This document shows, piece after piece, positions 27,101 through 42,100 of a stretch of DNA of 64,000 bases (positions within the stretch are counted from its first letter, which is position 1; every line of letters starts with the position of its first letter). Position numbers and translations under genes: made by a program. The DNA comes from Toxotes chatareus (lineage: Eukaryota > Chordata > Actinopteri > Toxotidae), in the NCBI GenBank assembly GCA_016801885.1, contig CM028886.1, positions 3,482,501 through 3,546,500 on the forward strand. Direction: 5' to 3'. The notes under the pieces were generated by a model. That model saw only the letters and a program-made list of their open reading frames with translations. It was not told the DNA's origin and made no database searches.

Positions 27101-30100
27101 ACACTGCACTTTTCATGTACAGTAATGAGATAGAATTACAGTGAAAGCAAAGGTCAGAGCAAGCAAAGTAAGAATGAGCAGTTTTTACTGTTCGATCAGT
27201 CATAACAAACTCATGCTGTCCAGCCAAACATTGTTCAAACCCACAGAAACGCATGGTTGATTCGAGATTTAAAAAAAAAAAAAAATACTAAAGATACCAA
27301 ATGTCTGAATGCTGAATTTGAGGGAAATAAGAAAGGTGCAAGAATACTTCCATTTTATTAAATGGTGCAGCCATAAAAAGATGGTGCAGCCATAAAAGGA
27401 ACATCTGGAGTCTTAAGTCTGAATATTTCTTTTCACTGAACAGCTGGAACAAACTAATACAGAATATAAATTCTGTTTTGTACTGTGGAGTAAAATGATG
27501 TTAACAGCCTAAAACTAAATGAAGGAAACAGGCAGAAACTGTAGGTTAAGGGGCTTAAAGGTCTAAAACAGTCACACACATGCTCACAGTTAAAAGCAGG
27601 AATGTCCAGATTGCTTTTTTCCCCCTCCTGATCCTTATTTGAATAATTTAATACTGAGTATTTGCCAACCGAGTCCATTCCAGTGTTTGTTTGTGTTTGT
27701 TTTCTCCTTCATATTACAGCTGCGCACTGAGGCTACAGTCACAAATAACTAAAATACAGTCAAATTGGTAAAGTAAACAGCAGAATACCAGAATAGCTCT
27801 ACTGTAAAAACAGAGACAACCTCTCCACTGTGAATGAAATACTGAAGGTACAGTTTTTGAACTAATACCAGCTCTGGAAAGTTCTGGTTCACCTTGTAAA
27901 ACGTCTCTGAAAGAGACGCAAAATTACTGCAAATGATGTGTCCCTTAATTATTTAGAATCTCATTTGGTCTGGTTGTCTTGCTCACATACAGGAGGGGTG
28001 GGAGGATAGGATTTACATGTCTGTACCCAGAATCCCGTTGTCTCATTATCCATCCATGCATATATGAATGTAAAGCAGGAAAATCTGGAGGAGCCTGCAT
28101 ATATAAAGTTTAGAAAGCATTTTCACATGCCGTTTATTCGTAAGGAGTATTCTGCATCAACAGTTCTCTGTTCATGTGTGTCGCTCCACACCAAAGTACC
28201 AAAGCATGGTGTGGCTGTGAGAAAAGCATCTATCCTCAGCAAAACGCACTGTGGTACCTAAAAACGTCCCGTATCGGACACGTCCTGCTCCCACTGGAGA
28301 CATCTGGCTTGAAAAATTCGCAAAAGCAAAAAAGAGGAAGTGTTTATTTAAGAGAGAGCGATTGCGTTACACTCTCGGCAAATGACCAGCGAAAATGTGT
28401 TGCCCTGTTTTCCTGGTTGTTGTTCCGGCGGTTCACGCAGTTGATTCCATCCCATTACATCTTCCTGCTCCCGGGGGCTGTGGGGAGCTCTTTGAAGAAG
28501 ATGCTCTGCAGCGATAGTTGGTAAATCACAAGGAATGAGATAAAAGTTTAAGAAAGGCTAAAGGAGCAAGAGGGGATCTTATTTGATGTGTTTTTGTGTG
28601 TGTACGTGTGTGTGGGATGTTCTCTTGTTGGAACAGGATATGAGGTTGTACAGTTTGTGTGTGGGAAGGCTGGTTTGTGTTTTGCGTGTTGAAAGATGTC
28701 GTAGGTTGGCAAAGGTGCATTCTGAGGTGAGCAGATTGCTGGCGAGGCAGAGTGAAAATGAAAGTGGGATATGCAACAAATGAAGGGTTCTGAGATCTGA
28801 GAGTGGGCGATTTAAAACAGGTAGACAGGAAGGCTGTGTTTTCAGATGTGTGTGTCTGTGCGTATTTGCGTGTGCAGAGCTTTTTTTTGTTGAGGTTTTT
28901 TTTTTTTTTTTTTTTTTTTTTAGTTAATTCATAGCATCAGTTTTGCACTTAAATCAAACAATCTCTGAGGTGTTAGCTTCTGTGATGTATTGGATTTATT
29001 TAAAGAGAGTTTGCTGATTGATGTGGAAGAAAAGCCATTTTAGTCAAGTGGACCAAGAACTAATCAAGACGGCAGAGAGGAAGTGCCATATCCCAGACTG
29101 TTTGGAAAAGCCAGCTCCGTTAAGTGAAGTGCTTTTGTGCACAGTGAGATTAATTTAAAGCATTCAGAACAAACATGCATTTAAAATGAGTTGTTTACAG
29201 AGGGAATGGATGACTGCTGTGTGGTAACCCGCAACGGTCACTGCATGTGTCGGATCTGTTTGCATTTAGTTTATTATGAAGAAAACACAGTATTATCGTA
29301 TTATTTTAGACCCAAACCTCTAAAGGTGCAGAGAAAAAAATATTCACTCAACATTTATCTGATATCATGCTGGCAAAGCACAAGACTCAAGTTTCAATAC
29401 TAGCATGAAGGATTAGCCAGTTGTTGTTGTTGATGCTGTTCTCGTTTTTCTATCTTGAGTGGTACTTAATTTTATTTATTTGAAAGATAATTACTTTATT
29501 GAACAATTTTATTTACAAACATAACACATAGCAACTATGGCAACACAAATGCTTGACATATTGTGTGAGTAGAGCATGAAAAATTCTTCTTAAAATGAAA
29601 ATTAAGACACAACAAATGTCAAAGGGAAAATAAATAATGATAATAATACACTGATGGTGCCTTGTGTGTGTTCTCCAGGTAAGATGTGGCGGCAGCGGTC
29701 GGTGGTTCAGTCCTCTCAGGGCGACGGCCGGCCCTGTCCTTCTCAGATGGAGCAGTGGAAGCCCTGCCCCGTCCGACCCTGCTACCGCTGGCAGTACAGC
29801 CCCTGGTCCGAGTGTCGGGTGGAGGTAGGTCGATAAATCATAACATTATACCGTAATCCAGGGACATTAAATATTAATAATTGTATCGACCTCTGTCAGA
29901 TACAAGATGTGCAGCTTTGACAGGTCCCCGGCTCAGCTGAGATCAATACACAGAAGAGTTTGAGCCAAAAAGTGGATTTTGGGAGGCAGGAGTCTCAACA
30001 TCTGGCAAAAAATAATGGACTCTTTAGTATTGATGAACAACCTCATCGGATCCATGCTCATACAGTTATTTTGAGAGATGGACGGCAAAAATCAATCTAA

Positions 30101-33100
30101 TGCACCTTTAATGCTGATACATTACTGCAAACCAATGCCAATGCCAAGAAATTTGGCAGCCCGTATACTTCATATTGCATTGTGTTCCACCAGGTCAGAA
30201 CATTAAAGACGTCCGCTGCGTTGCTTTACGACATAAAACTGTGAGAGCGTGGCTGTAGTTTTATGGGAAGACAAGCAGACGTGTCGCCCCTAATAACTCA
30301 TTTACATCATCTGTTCCTCTCAGTTAACTCTGTCAAGTGTCTAATAATCTCAGAGAGAGACACAGAGACAGAGAGCAACTCTACAACAACTTCTAACTCC
30401 ATTTACTGTCATCAGACATACACACAAACCACTGGCTAACTATTTCCCTCTCTGCTGAGATGTTGCACAACTAACTTATTGAGTTATTAATCAAGATCAC
30501 TGTCATTTTACCTGAAATCTCTGTACAAGGCTGAGTGAGAGAGTGTTTCTCTGGGACCACGGTGCATAACATTCCTATATGTATTAAAAACCATATAGAA
30601 ATGAAATGGAGAGTCCAGTACAGGAATTCAGAGTAAAATATTTCTAGTCAAGAGCCATTATACGAAGTTACGCCACCGCCAGTCACAGTGAGATGGATCG
30701 GCTATTAAGCAGCCTGATAGCCTGTGGGAGGAAGCTGTTTGACAGTCTTGCGCTTCTGGCTCTAACACTGCGGAACCTCCTGCCTGATGGCAGAGGATCG
30801 AGTAATTTGTGAAGTGGGTGTGAGGGGTCCCTGACAATGTCTCAGAGCCTCGTGAAGGCAACGGTGCTGGTGAACAGAGGACAGGGAGACTCTGATGATC
30901 CACCCATCTCCCCTGTCTACACTCTACAGGGCTTTTGTGTCAGTGTTATTGCAGCTGGAGAAGCATGTGGTGATGCAATATATCAGCACACTCTCGGCTG
31001 TGTTGCTTGCTTCAGTTCCCAAAGAAAGCGTCATCTCCGCTGGACCCGTTTGACAATCCTGGCGGTGTTCGTCCGAGATCTGCTCTCCAGGGAACTTGAT
31101 GTTCTCCTCTGTCTCCGCTGTGGATCCACTGATGCTGAAGGGGGGTGTGCTTAGACTGTGACCCTCTGAAGTTGACTATCATCTCCTTGGTCTTGTCAAT
31201 GTTAAGCACCAGATTATTGTCCATACACCAGCCCACTAGGCGACCTGGTTTCCCCTGAATCTGGTGACACAGTTGTGTGTTAGTCATGTAGACAGAACCA
31301 TTGCCAACATGGACTGACTGCGGTTTCTCAGTCTGGAAATCCAGACTCCAGCAACAGGCAGAGGTCCTGAGGCCGAGCAGAGAAAGTTTCTCCTCTGGTT
31401 TCTGTGGGATAATACGACTGATTAATAGTTTTGCCAAACTGAAATCGATGTGCAGCGTTCTGGTGTAGGTGTCTTTATTGTCTAGATGAGTGAGTGCTGT
31501 GTGCAGCGTGGAGGATATTGCATCCTCCATCGATCAGTTAGGGCGGTAAGCAAATTGGAATGGATCCAGTGACGAGGGGGCGGGGGCCCTGACTGTGAAG
31601 TGTGAGCCATAGAGAGATGTCTGCTAGGACATCTGCTAACTGGTCAGCACATTCCCTGAGCACACGCCCAGGGATGTTGTCAGGTCCTGTAGCTCTTCAT
31701 GGGTTGACCCCGTTTAGAGTCTTCTGCGTGTCCACGGTTTCAGATGGTGATTATGTAGAGAGGTAACATGCTGAAAATCATCAGGATAATAACTTTATAA
31801 GCTCAAGTCTTATAAAGTCTTGTTAGTCAACTTATTTAGTTAATTTGTCTTTAAAGTGATTTCATCCCAGTGAAACTCAGTTTTAACAGAAGTATTTGTT
31901 TGATTTATGTTTCTTTGGGACAAAAGTGTCTGAACATCACTGACAAATTTGCCTTTTTGAAGCATCACAACACAAACATCTTCAGCAGTTTGTCCACTGG
32001 GGAGATGGCAGAATCTTTTGTTGTGGCCGGTGATGAACAGAAGAGAACGTTTTTAAATAAGCAGGAAAACTAATGAGCGATTTTTTTTTTTAAATTTTAG
32101 AATCTGAACTCAAAGCTCCTGCCTGTTCTTCACTATAAATTATGACCAACATTCTCCTGAGTAAAAGCCATCTTTTTATTACTGGCTAATTAGCAGCTAG
32201 ATTCCTATTTCTCTTCCTGACTGTGATAGCTCATCTTCTTCTGTGGTGTTCCTGTCCTGTCAGAGTGTGGTGTGTGGACACGGCATGCGCTACAGAAACC
32301 TGTCCTGCTCCGTGTCGGACGGCTCCAGCGACGACGAAGGCGGCCTGGTGGACGAGGAGCTGTGCAGCAGCCTGGAGCTCGCCATCGACGGAGACAAGCA
32401 GATCAGACTGAAGGAAGCCTGCACTCTTCCCTGCCCAGGTAATAGTTCTGTTCAGCAAAGGGAGAGTTCGAGCTTCTTGTAGGACTGTGCATCTGATTCA
32501 GTTCTAAGATTTGATAATTTTATATAATAAAAGTATATCTTTTTATACTACAAAGAATTATACCTTGATACACTGCATAGCTTGTTAGCTCGTCCATAAT
32601 GAGGGGGACTATTTCACTGAAATGCCGCCGACTGTTTGTTGTTCACCTCGGCTCCTGGGTCGGTGTCATCCTTTTGAATTAAACAAACGTATAAGAAACA
32701 GGACCTGATACATTTTGATTTTGTTTTCAGGTTCAGCCAGCAGAACACAGAAGTCACTATGCAATTCATAACACCGTCGACACTTGTCAGCAGTTTGATT
32801 TATATCACAGAGCAGCCACTAAAAATACTTTTGTTACAGGGCAGATTGTATTATCTCTAACCAATGCCAGTATCTGTTCATGACCTCTAAAAAAAATATG
32901 TCCTCTAAATCGGAGGTAGGAGCTTACCTGAAGCTTTGTATAACTGTGCTGGTTTATGAGAATTAAATCGACTGGTAGCTTCTGTATTTCATTGCCTGTA
33001 GCAACTCAGAGAGCCCCCTACTTTCCTCTGCCAGAGTAGTAAGTAGCCTAAATCGTGATCGACATTCCCCTGTAGTCTGCTTACAGGTTTGTTTCTCATA

Positions 33101-36100
33101 TTTTGGTCTTTTTAGTTTTTAGTTTTCCACATTTTCTCCCAATTCACTCGATTTTTTTTTTTTTTTTTTTTTAAATCCCCGGTTCTAGAACCATAAAGCA
33201 GCTGAGATACTGTTTAAGTCTGCAGCCACTTCTTTTCACCTCACAGTGAGAAGTCTCACATGAAGAGAGGTTTCCACGTTGTAGCGGTCAAAAGACAATC
33301 CCTCACATGCCTCCCACCGGCGAACAGTTGTGTTTGTTGAAGCTCCTGACCAAGCCCGAGGCAACCGCTGACAGGAAGCATTTTCTGTGTTATGTGGAAC
33401 GCACAGACTATTTGGACCACCTGCTCTTTCGGTGAAATAGACTGAGAGGCTAATCCAAATGAAAGCTGTGACCTGTACAATTCAATTTATTCTATTTGTA
33501 CAGTGAAGAAACACAGAAGCAAAGTGATTAAAACACATGAGCGCACAGACAGAGATAAAATAACACAGGAAAAGAGGTGCGATCAATAATGTGTGTGGGT
33601 GAGATAACCAAAAAACCTAAGGGCTTTTAAAAAAGAAAAGATGGCAAACTGAGACACAACCTAACTGAATAACAATGTGCTGAGCTGTAAATGACAATAA
33701 AGTGTAGATTGTGTGCACTCATTCATCTCCTATATGAATATTTTTTAGTATTTTTCAGTGTTGACATAGTTGGTAGATTCTCTGTGAGGCTATTAATATG
33801 ATGTATTTCATGTGCAAAGGAAATTCATATTTATTTACATATTGCATAAAAGCATTAAATAAGAAATACAGGTTAATACATTAAAAACAACATAAAAGAA
33901 CTGATTTTTAAAAGAAATAAACAGAAGGAAGTTTTAAGGACTAGAAATTCTCTATCTCTAGTTGATCCATGTTGAAGACACCACTAGAAATACAAAGCCT
34001 GACAGGCCTGCTGTGACCGCTCTTGGTTGCTAAAAGATAATTGGCCAGTCACTTCAGGGGAGGGTTTTAGCAAATAGTGAATTGACTGCACCTGTAAGTC
34101 CCACCTGGTTGTGTGCTTTGTTCTTTTTTTTCATTATTTTGAAAGCTGTGTGTGACATTTGCTCCCTGAACTACACATGCACAATTGTTAAGCAGACTCA
34201 GATAGAGTGTGGAAATACAAACCTAAAACTACACCGACGCCTTGTGCCATTTGGTCGATACTTCCACCCGGAGCTTGTTAGCGTGCCATGTGTGCGCACA
34301 TTTTCAGCATGGGTAGCCCCAGTGGGTAACAAACCCTCAAACCTGGCAGCGTTAGTCCACGAGCGACCTGCTACGGATGACTTTTTTATTTCGGTGACTG
34401 ATTAGGCCTGGGCACAGTCTTTATGCTGAGCTGGACATCTGTTGAGATTTACATGTTATATGAGCATACAAAGCAAATCACTGCACAGACGCGCAGTTTT
34501 TTTTTTAATTTCCCATAAATAAGACCTCTTAAGGTTTATTGCAGTCTGGTTAGCAAAGTAGCCAAACAGTCTGGCAGTTTGAGTTTAATATAACTTCTAC
34601 TTTCTCCACATAAAACAAAAAGCATTTTAAAATCAGGAGCGTTTCAGACTTTCCCTTCAGTTGACTGCCAGGCGCCGTCTCCCTCCGTCCACAGTGTCGC
34701 CCTCGCTTGTCAATTCCACCTTCAAAATCATCTCTCCTCACACTCAGGAGACCAGTGAGCTCTCTGCTGCTCTGTGGACAGCTTCCTGGCTTTAAAGTAA
34801 TAATAATAATAATCCATAATAAAAATCCATAATAATAATAATCCATAACCTTTTCACGTGAATACATTTTCTGCTGCTCTGCGTCATTGATTATTTTAAC
34901 ACCACCACAGTTTCTGTCTTTAACAGAAATACATTTACACTCACTGATGAATCCCAGTCTGTTGTAATTTGCCATTTCTTTGGTTGTTGTCCTCTCCTGG
35001 TACGCTTTTAATGTGAAATATCTGCAGGACATGTTGGGTTTTGTCGACAGTAACTTTACACCACTCAAGAAAATGGCAAACTAGAGGCAGTTAAGTCGTA
35101 ATAAGTGAGTAGGGACACTGTTTCTGTTAAATGCAAAAACTCAAAACTGCACAGTGATTAATGCATTTATTGTTGTAATTATAGCATTAGTGCTATGGAA
35201 ATGTACTTTATCCTTATTTACCATGCAAGCCACCACAGTACTGGATAATTTACCCAGCTTTTTGTTAGCAACTTCACTTTTAAGTTTTCCATGCCGCCCA
35301 CAAAATTCTGACATTATTCAAATAACAGTAATTTATGGCAGGGGTCTCAAATTCAAATCACCTGGGTCCCACTTACAAGGTTGCAAGAGGGGCAGATGTA
35401 CCTAAGTGTTTTTTTAACAAAAGATTTATACATAATCCAAAGCTGAGCAACTTGTTTTTTTCATCACCTCTCCTTCAGAAATTGTACTCAGCATTATTCT
35501 GCTCCAGTAGAATAATTCTGCTTGAGATTCCAGCAGCTTCCTCTGAACAGATGAAACAGGAAGTGGTCATGTTAAACACCACAAAAAAGGATGAACTGTC
35601 CACCTCTCTGGACACCGTCTGTGCTTCAGGTCAACGTTTAGGTTGAGAAAGACACTTTCTTTGTCAGGTGGTAAATAAGACTGCTGTTGTTTGTGCAGTT
35701 TTTATGTTGACTTAAAGAAAAAGATAAGATGATGAAACATCATTTTTATGCTCAGATTTAGCTAGAAAATAGAATGTTTTCTTTTGCTCAAATAAAAGAC
35801 TTGGGAAGAAAGTAAATGTGGGCAAAAAAGTTTTAAATATTTCCAGGCTTGATATAACCATGAACTCTAAACATGTGTGTGGGGGGGTGGGTGGTGGTGG
35901 ACTTGTGAAATAGTTTTGCAAGTAATTGAGAACACTGCTTCTGGGTATGCTCAGCTCATGCAAACTTGTGTGTTATTTAAAAATCCAGTATTGGGTATTG
36001 CTCGTCTTGATGATGGATCCTTTGCAGCAGCACTTACGGCATTTTCTTGGAAATAAAAAGTAGAAGAAGGACGTATTTACCAATAACAGCAGTAATCACC

Positions 36101-39100
36101 AAGGCCTTCATCAATACAAAATGAAAGGCGGAAGACGCAGACCAAACTTTGATTGACAGGCGGTGTCTCAGCACAGCGGCACAAAAACACCACAGTATCA
36201 TCTTAGCACCCAGGATGTCAGTGGCCCACTGAAAAAAAGAAAATCTCACAGATGGGATTATCACTTCAAAGGTTATGTCTGATGAGCTGTTGTCAGGTTT
36301 TGTGACGGAGGCTTGTCAACTGCTGGGTTTGATGTAGCTTTACAGTGCCGAGCCGAGCCGAGCAGACAGGTGAGCTCTGCCCAGCAGCTGCTGCCGGACT
36401 CCCAACACTTCACTGCCGCTCTCACAAACACAGCATCGCTCTTCATACTGTGAAGATGCACCTTCGATAATTGTGCTGCGCATCTACAACACTTCAATAA
36501 GAAAAGATGGATTTTTTGACTCCTGATAACAGAAGTGTATTTTCTCACAGTTATTTTCAGTGTCCCTGAGGGGGGAATTATTGTTCCTTATTTCTGCCAA
36601 AAGACAAAATACAAATGTGGAGTTCATTTGCAAAGTGCTATGTATCTATTTTTGTTGATCGTTCATCAGTCAGTATCTCTGAAACAACAGAGGATGAAGC
36701 ATGTTATCCCGCTTCATCTTTGACCTGCAGCTCGTTTAGAAGAACCTCAGTTTGAATTCATTTTACATTTTAAGAGCATGTGGCATGTGTTTCCGCTGGC
36801 AGATTTCTCATTTTGGAGAAAAAAAAAAAAAAACCTCATCAGATGTCTGCTGTTCCCTGAGATGGAAAACACAGAGAAAACGCTGCCCTAGATAACAAGT
36901 CAGTCCAACCCCTTTTGCCAAACTGCAGGAGCAGTGAAGTATCAAACAGCAATCAAAAGCACAGACTGTTTTCTGTGCAGGGAGGTAGTATGGTGTGATT
37001 TGGGAGGAAATTCAAGTGCTGTTTGTGTAGGACCGGGGACAGCTTGGGAATTCTGGCAGGTTGCATCGACACATGCACACACATACACATACATACACAC
37101 ACACACACACACACAGAGACAAACAAGCACTCACACTTTAATGCACTGCCACCCTTGACCTGTGTGCTATTTCCCCTGCTGTTTGATGAGCTGCAGTTGT
37201 CAGCTGTGATCAAAACCAACCCACCCTGCATCTTGAACCTGCACCTTCCTCCTCCTGAAACTCTTCAGAGCATCTCTGCCGCCATATAATACGATATGTA
37301 AATACAAATTCTGAATGCATCTCTGCTGCCCACCTTAACATCTCACCCAGATTAAACTGTTCTCACCCTCGGATAAATAGATAAAACGCTGCTTTAAAAC
37401 TACCAAAGCTGAAGATCTGATTTCCACCAGGGACACCCACACTAAAGCTGCAATATATTCATTTTGCATAGCATAAGTAGTTGTTTAACAATCAGACAAA
37501 AGCAATGAAAATGAGTAAAAACAAGACGGTAGCATAAGAGATGGAGGCTACAAATAAAGTAACAGTGAAAATGAAATAAAATGCATCTAATCTGCTTAAT
37601 TTAGATGTGAATTCTGAGATAACACGTCAGCCAGAGCTTCTCGGGCAGGTCTTTCCACAGCAGAAGGGCCCTCGATGCCAAAAACCTGGTCACCTTTTAG
37701 TCTTAAACTCCAGAGCCAGAAGGGCCACCCTGCCTGAGGATCTGAGGCTGCACACTGACTTACAGGAAATGAAAAGATTTGTGATAGGGCTCAAGGCCAG
37801 ACCTAGTGCTTTTTTTTTGTTTTTTACAGAGCACTGGGCATATATTTAAAAAAAAAAAAAATCCAGACTTAACAGGTACCAGTTAAAAGATGACACAGTA
37901 ATGTGATATAATTTGTCAGCGATGGTTTAATTTCGAGCTTCTTTATTTAGACCGTGCTGAATCTAGAAGTTTGGTCGCACTACTTACCGAACTTCTAGCT
38001 TTTAACTTCTAAAGAATAACTTTCACCACATTGGAAAAGCTGCTAAATAGAGCTGCAACTAACAGTTGTTTTCATGATCCATTAATCTGCCCAGTTCTTA
38101 TTTGATTAATTATTTGATTACTATGATTACTATTACTGTGATTAAAAACAGTGAGAAGATGTAAATCCTCACTCTGGAGAAGCTGTTTGGACATTTGCAA
38201 CTAGTTTTGCTTGAAAAATTAAAGCAGATTAATCGACTGTCAAAATAGTTTTGTGCCTTTTTTTCTTGTTGATCGACTAATTGATTATTCAACTAATCAT
38301 TGAAGCTCTGCTGTCACTGTCACTCTAATGTCACTGTGATACAGTTGCATTTGTCTGCAGCTGAAACAGATATTCAGTAAAATACTTTCCCACCACAAAC
38401 ACCTCACATCTCCAGTCCCACTGATGTTTTCTGTCTCTTCTTTGCTGCAGGTGAGTGCTACCTGATGGAGTGGTCAGACTGGAGCTCGTGTGTGAGCATC
38501 TGCGTCAAAGGGGCCGGCGTGGACTTTGGTTCGGTTCAGGTCCGCTCGCGAGCTGTGTTGGCCCAGGAGCCCGAAAACCTGCAGCTGTGTCCGGACCAGG
38601 CGTGGGAGTCCCAGCCCTGCACAGGTGAGTGACAGCTTCAGCCTTCTGTCTCTTTGAAAGGTGAACTTTTACTGCATGTAAATTAGCTGGCAAAAATGAA
38701 TCTGTCCAACCTTAATTTAAATTTTGCTTTGTGAGATGATGGAGAACTGGAATCAGTCTCAGCTTGTGTCGGGTGGAAGGCAGGGAAACACGATGGACTG
38801 CTTGTCATTGCATCAGAGGGCTAACACAGAAAGGCACTTTCATTCAGGGTCACACCTGCAGGCTATTTAGTCTTCTATCCATCTGAACTTGCATGTTTGG
38901 ACTGTCAGAGAAAAGTGGAACAGCAGAGGAAACCCGCAGAGAGAAAACGTGTTCAGAGTGTAGAGAAGGGCTTGGTGACAGGAATCAGACGAAGATTTTT
39001 CTTGCTGCGAGGGGACAGTGCAAACCGCCGAGCCACCTTGGTACCCAGTCTTCAACATGACTGAGAGAAACTAAAGTGTTACACTGCTACTCCCACTTTG

Positions 39101-42100
39101 TTTTTCCCTCTGTACACTGGGTCAATTGCTGCTCTCCCAGATGGGATTTCTGGAGTCAGATCTCCAAACGGAGGAAACTCAGACGCTCATTTACTGTTGT
39201 GATCTCTGCGGCTCCCCAGGCACATTTATCACCCATTAGGTGCAGCTTGGGTTGTGAATCACCACCACCAAAGCTCCACATACACAGCAGCCAAAGGCTC
39301 AGTCGTTAGAGCAGCCACCTCCTTCCATCCCCTCCTTTCTCCCTCGCCTTCCACTCTTCCTCTCCTCCCTCCCTGGCTACTGTACACAGCCCCTGAGCAG
39401 TCTTCACCAGCCTGACCTGGTTTCACAGCATCACTCCAGGCATGGGGGTAGGGGGTGGGGGGGGCAACGAAGACCAGTGAAGGCGAAGGAAGGAGAGGCG
39501 GGGGTGGTGGCGGGGGAAGAGGGAGGACAGTGACGGAGGGAGGGAGCGGTTTGATGTGAGGCTCGCTTGAGAAAAACAAAACCAGAGCTGTGTCCCAGTT
39601 GCACACTTTAGTGTAAACTCATTCCTACCACGCTTTGTGTCTACAGAACATTCACAATGGAAAAAAATTAAAAACAGCAGCGCACAGACTAAAGTCGGTA
39701 GATTTTTGATCTGCATGCTGCTCTAGTTTACATCAATGCAGCTCGAAAAAAAGCAACAAAGGAGCTGCTCACTCCTGGACCACATGTAAAAACTGTAGAT
39801 GGCTGCCTAACAGCTTCAGGGGCATAAAAGTAAATCCTTGATAAAACACTCTTCTTGCTGTTTTTGAAGTTTTCAGATTTGAAACTGGCAGCAGTTTAAA
39901 GCTGCACTAATCAATATCTGCTGAGACCAAAGCAGAGCTAAAAGGAGAGGTCAGACTGGAGAAACGTTCGTCCATCAGGTGACCAAAGAATCAAAAAATG
40001 AATAAATGTAAATGGGTGTGTGATTGACATCTCTTGACATTTATCATTATTTCCTTCTAGTACAAAACGAGTCCCTTTTAAACTAACCACCAAAATACAG
40101 TACTGTCAACACAAGAGACAGGGAGGTGGAGGAGGGTGGTGTCAGAGAGGGGAGAGAGAGCTTTGCAATTTCTCTGTCACTCTGAAGGTGCAACAGTCTG
40201 AATTGTTAAGGAGACCAGGGGAGGATGTTTTATTTTGTCATAGCCCAGACTTTTATTTATTTTTTTATTTATTGGTTGATTGATTGATGGTGCTTTACTT
40301 CATGAGATTTATTAAATAAGAAAATAGATCTGTGTTCTGTGTTTACCCTGGCGTCATCATTTTGCCATGGCAACAGTCCTGATAATTTATCGCTGCTGTT
40401 GTTAACATCCCCAGCGCCACGACACTTCGTCACGTGGCTAAAAGTTTGAGCTTTTAGCAACGTAACAAATGAATAGCAGAGAGTTTTTACGTTCCCTCGT
40501 GACCTTGGATTTGGGATATTTGGAGTTCAGCTGGTTTTGCTAACTCGTCAGCCTGGTGGCTCAAATGGTAGAAGGGGTCATTTGATCCCTGACTCCTCCA
40601 GTCCAAGTGTCCTTGAGCAAGAAATTGATGATGTCTATGCCTGTAAAACTTTTACAGTGTGCCTGTAAAAATCAATCAGCTTTTTCCTCTTTTAGCCCTC
40701 ACAGAAACTCTCAGTTATGTTTCAAAAAACCTTTGTTTTTTTTGGGTTAACGCAAACACTGGCATTATCTCTCTATAGAAGTAAAACTCCAATCTGCTCG
40801 TAAACGATGGTGGGAAGTCTTGGCTGATGTGTGTGATTCAATGATGATTTAACGCGTCTAAAAAACGACCCCGGCTGTACAACAGCAAGAAAAAGGAAGA
40901 AATGGGAAAAGTGAAGAACGTGAAGGGAGGACTTGTCTCAGCCGCAGACAAATCGTCCCGTGAAAGCTGCAGATAGAGCTGTGCCTCTGACTGGAGCAGT
41001 GATACTGTACCCAGGCCTGTGGAGAATAGATCTTTCCTTTGTTCAAGGTTAAATTGTTCATTTACGCCAGCAGAATGGGATGGACTGATGATTGGTTACA
41101 CAGGACTCCGTAGGGAAATATGGTCATTTACTGCACTGATGGAGATATTGATAAAGTCATAATAGCATTGATAGAAAGTCATTAAGCAAAAGCTCTTACT
41201 GAAGATTAAAACATTGAACTGGACCCTTCTGTGAAGACACACTGATAGTTATATTATATGGCAGCGGCCTTTTATAACTTAGCAGCTGCTTTATTAATTC
41301 ATGTCTTTAATGCAGATTCCCACTGTACAGTCTATAGTTGTTGATTATTGTTATTTTGCTTACAGGTGGTGAATGTTACGAATACAAATGGTTCAGCAGC
41401 GTTCGTACAAACTCCACTCGCCCTTTTATCTGGTGCCAGCGCTCGGATGGACTCAACGTCACCGGTAAGGAACATTTTTTCTGTGCATTATGAACATCAG
41501 AGGTTCCCAAGCTCAGGCCGGAGACCCCACAAGAGGTCATAAAACAAATGTGGTGGGACACAAGTTGATTAAAAACATAGAATTGCAGATAAAACACACA
41601 AAAGTCTGGTTTAATAGACCTTTCTGTGATTCTGTGTTAACCTTTTTTCTTGTGAATCACTGAATGACAAAATTTCACACAAACATCTAATAGGATGAAG
41701 TGATGACATTTTATTTCCAAAATAAAACAGACACGGGTGCAAACTGCAACGTACAACCACAGGCAGTAATGCTAGCTGGTATTTTTTCTTTTAAAAAAAA
41801 TGACTGAAATGATGAATGATTCAAAAGGTTGCAGCAGCTCTATAGCTTGACAGTAAGTCTAAACCGTCAGTGGCAGTTTCATGTGGGTGGTAAAATTTAC
41901 ACAAAATATGTTAGAAATATAACAGTGTTCTGAAAAACTACAGATTTATTTCTATAAGAAGCTAAGGTGGTGGGCGACGGCAGCACATACAGCCTCAGCT
42001 TCATTACTACATAAACAACATAAACAAATGGTTACTCACCTGATACAGTCTCAGAAATAAACCTGGCTACATCAGCTACATTGACTTATAGATACCGATG

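Larger units (their letters stand above)
32439..38450 (+). other. thsd7a: Large intron with several dispersed repeats
   Basis: 6.0-kb phase-1 intron. It has T21 at 33152-33172, a (TAA)n stretch at 34798-34849, dispersed-repeat-like segments at about 35338-35405 and 37600-37900, A15 at 36819-36833, (AC)n at 37095-37114 and a foldback-type repeat at 38049-38310. The open frames on either strand show no conserved domain. Confidence 0.75.

Noticed and set aside
32264..32267. Alternative acceptor two bases downstream (CAGAG)
   Set aside because: It would shift the frame of the exon; 32264 keeps the conserved CGHG and LSC in phase.
34550..35068. 172-codon minus-strand open frame
   Set aside because: No recognisable domain, runs through a (TAA)n tract (polyIle/Tyr), and shows no splice or promoter context. 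Treated as chance.
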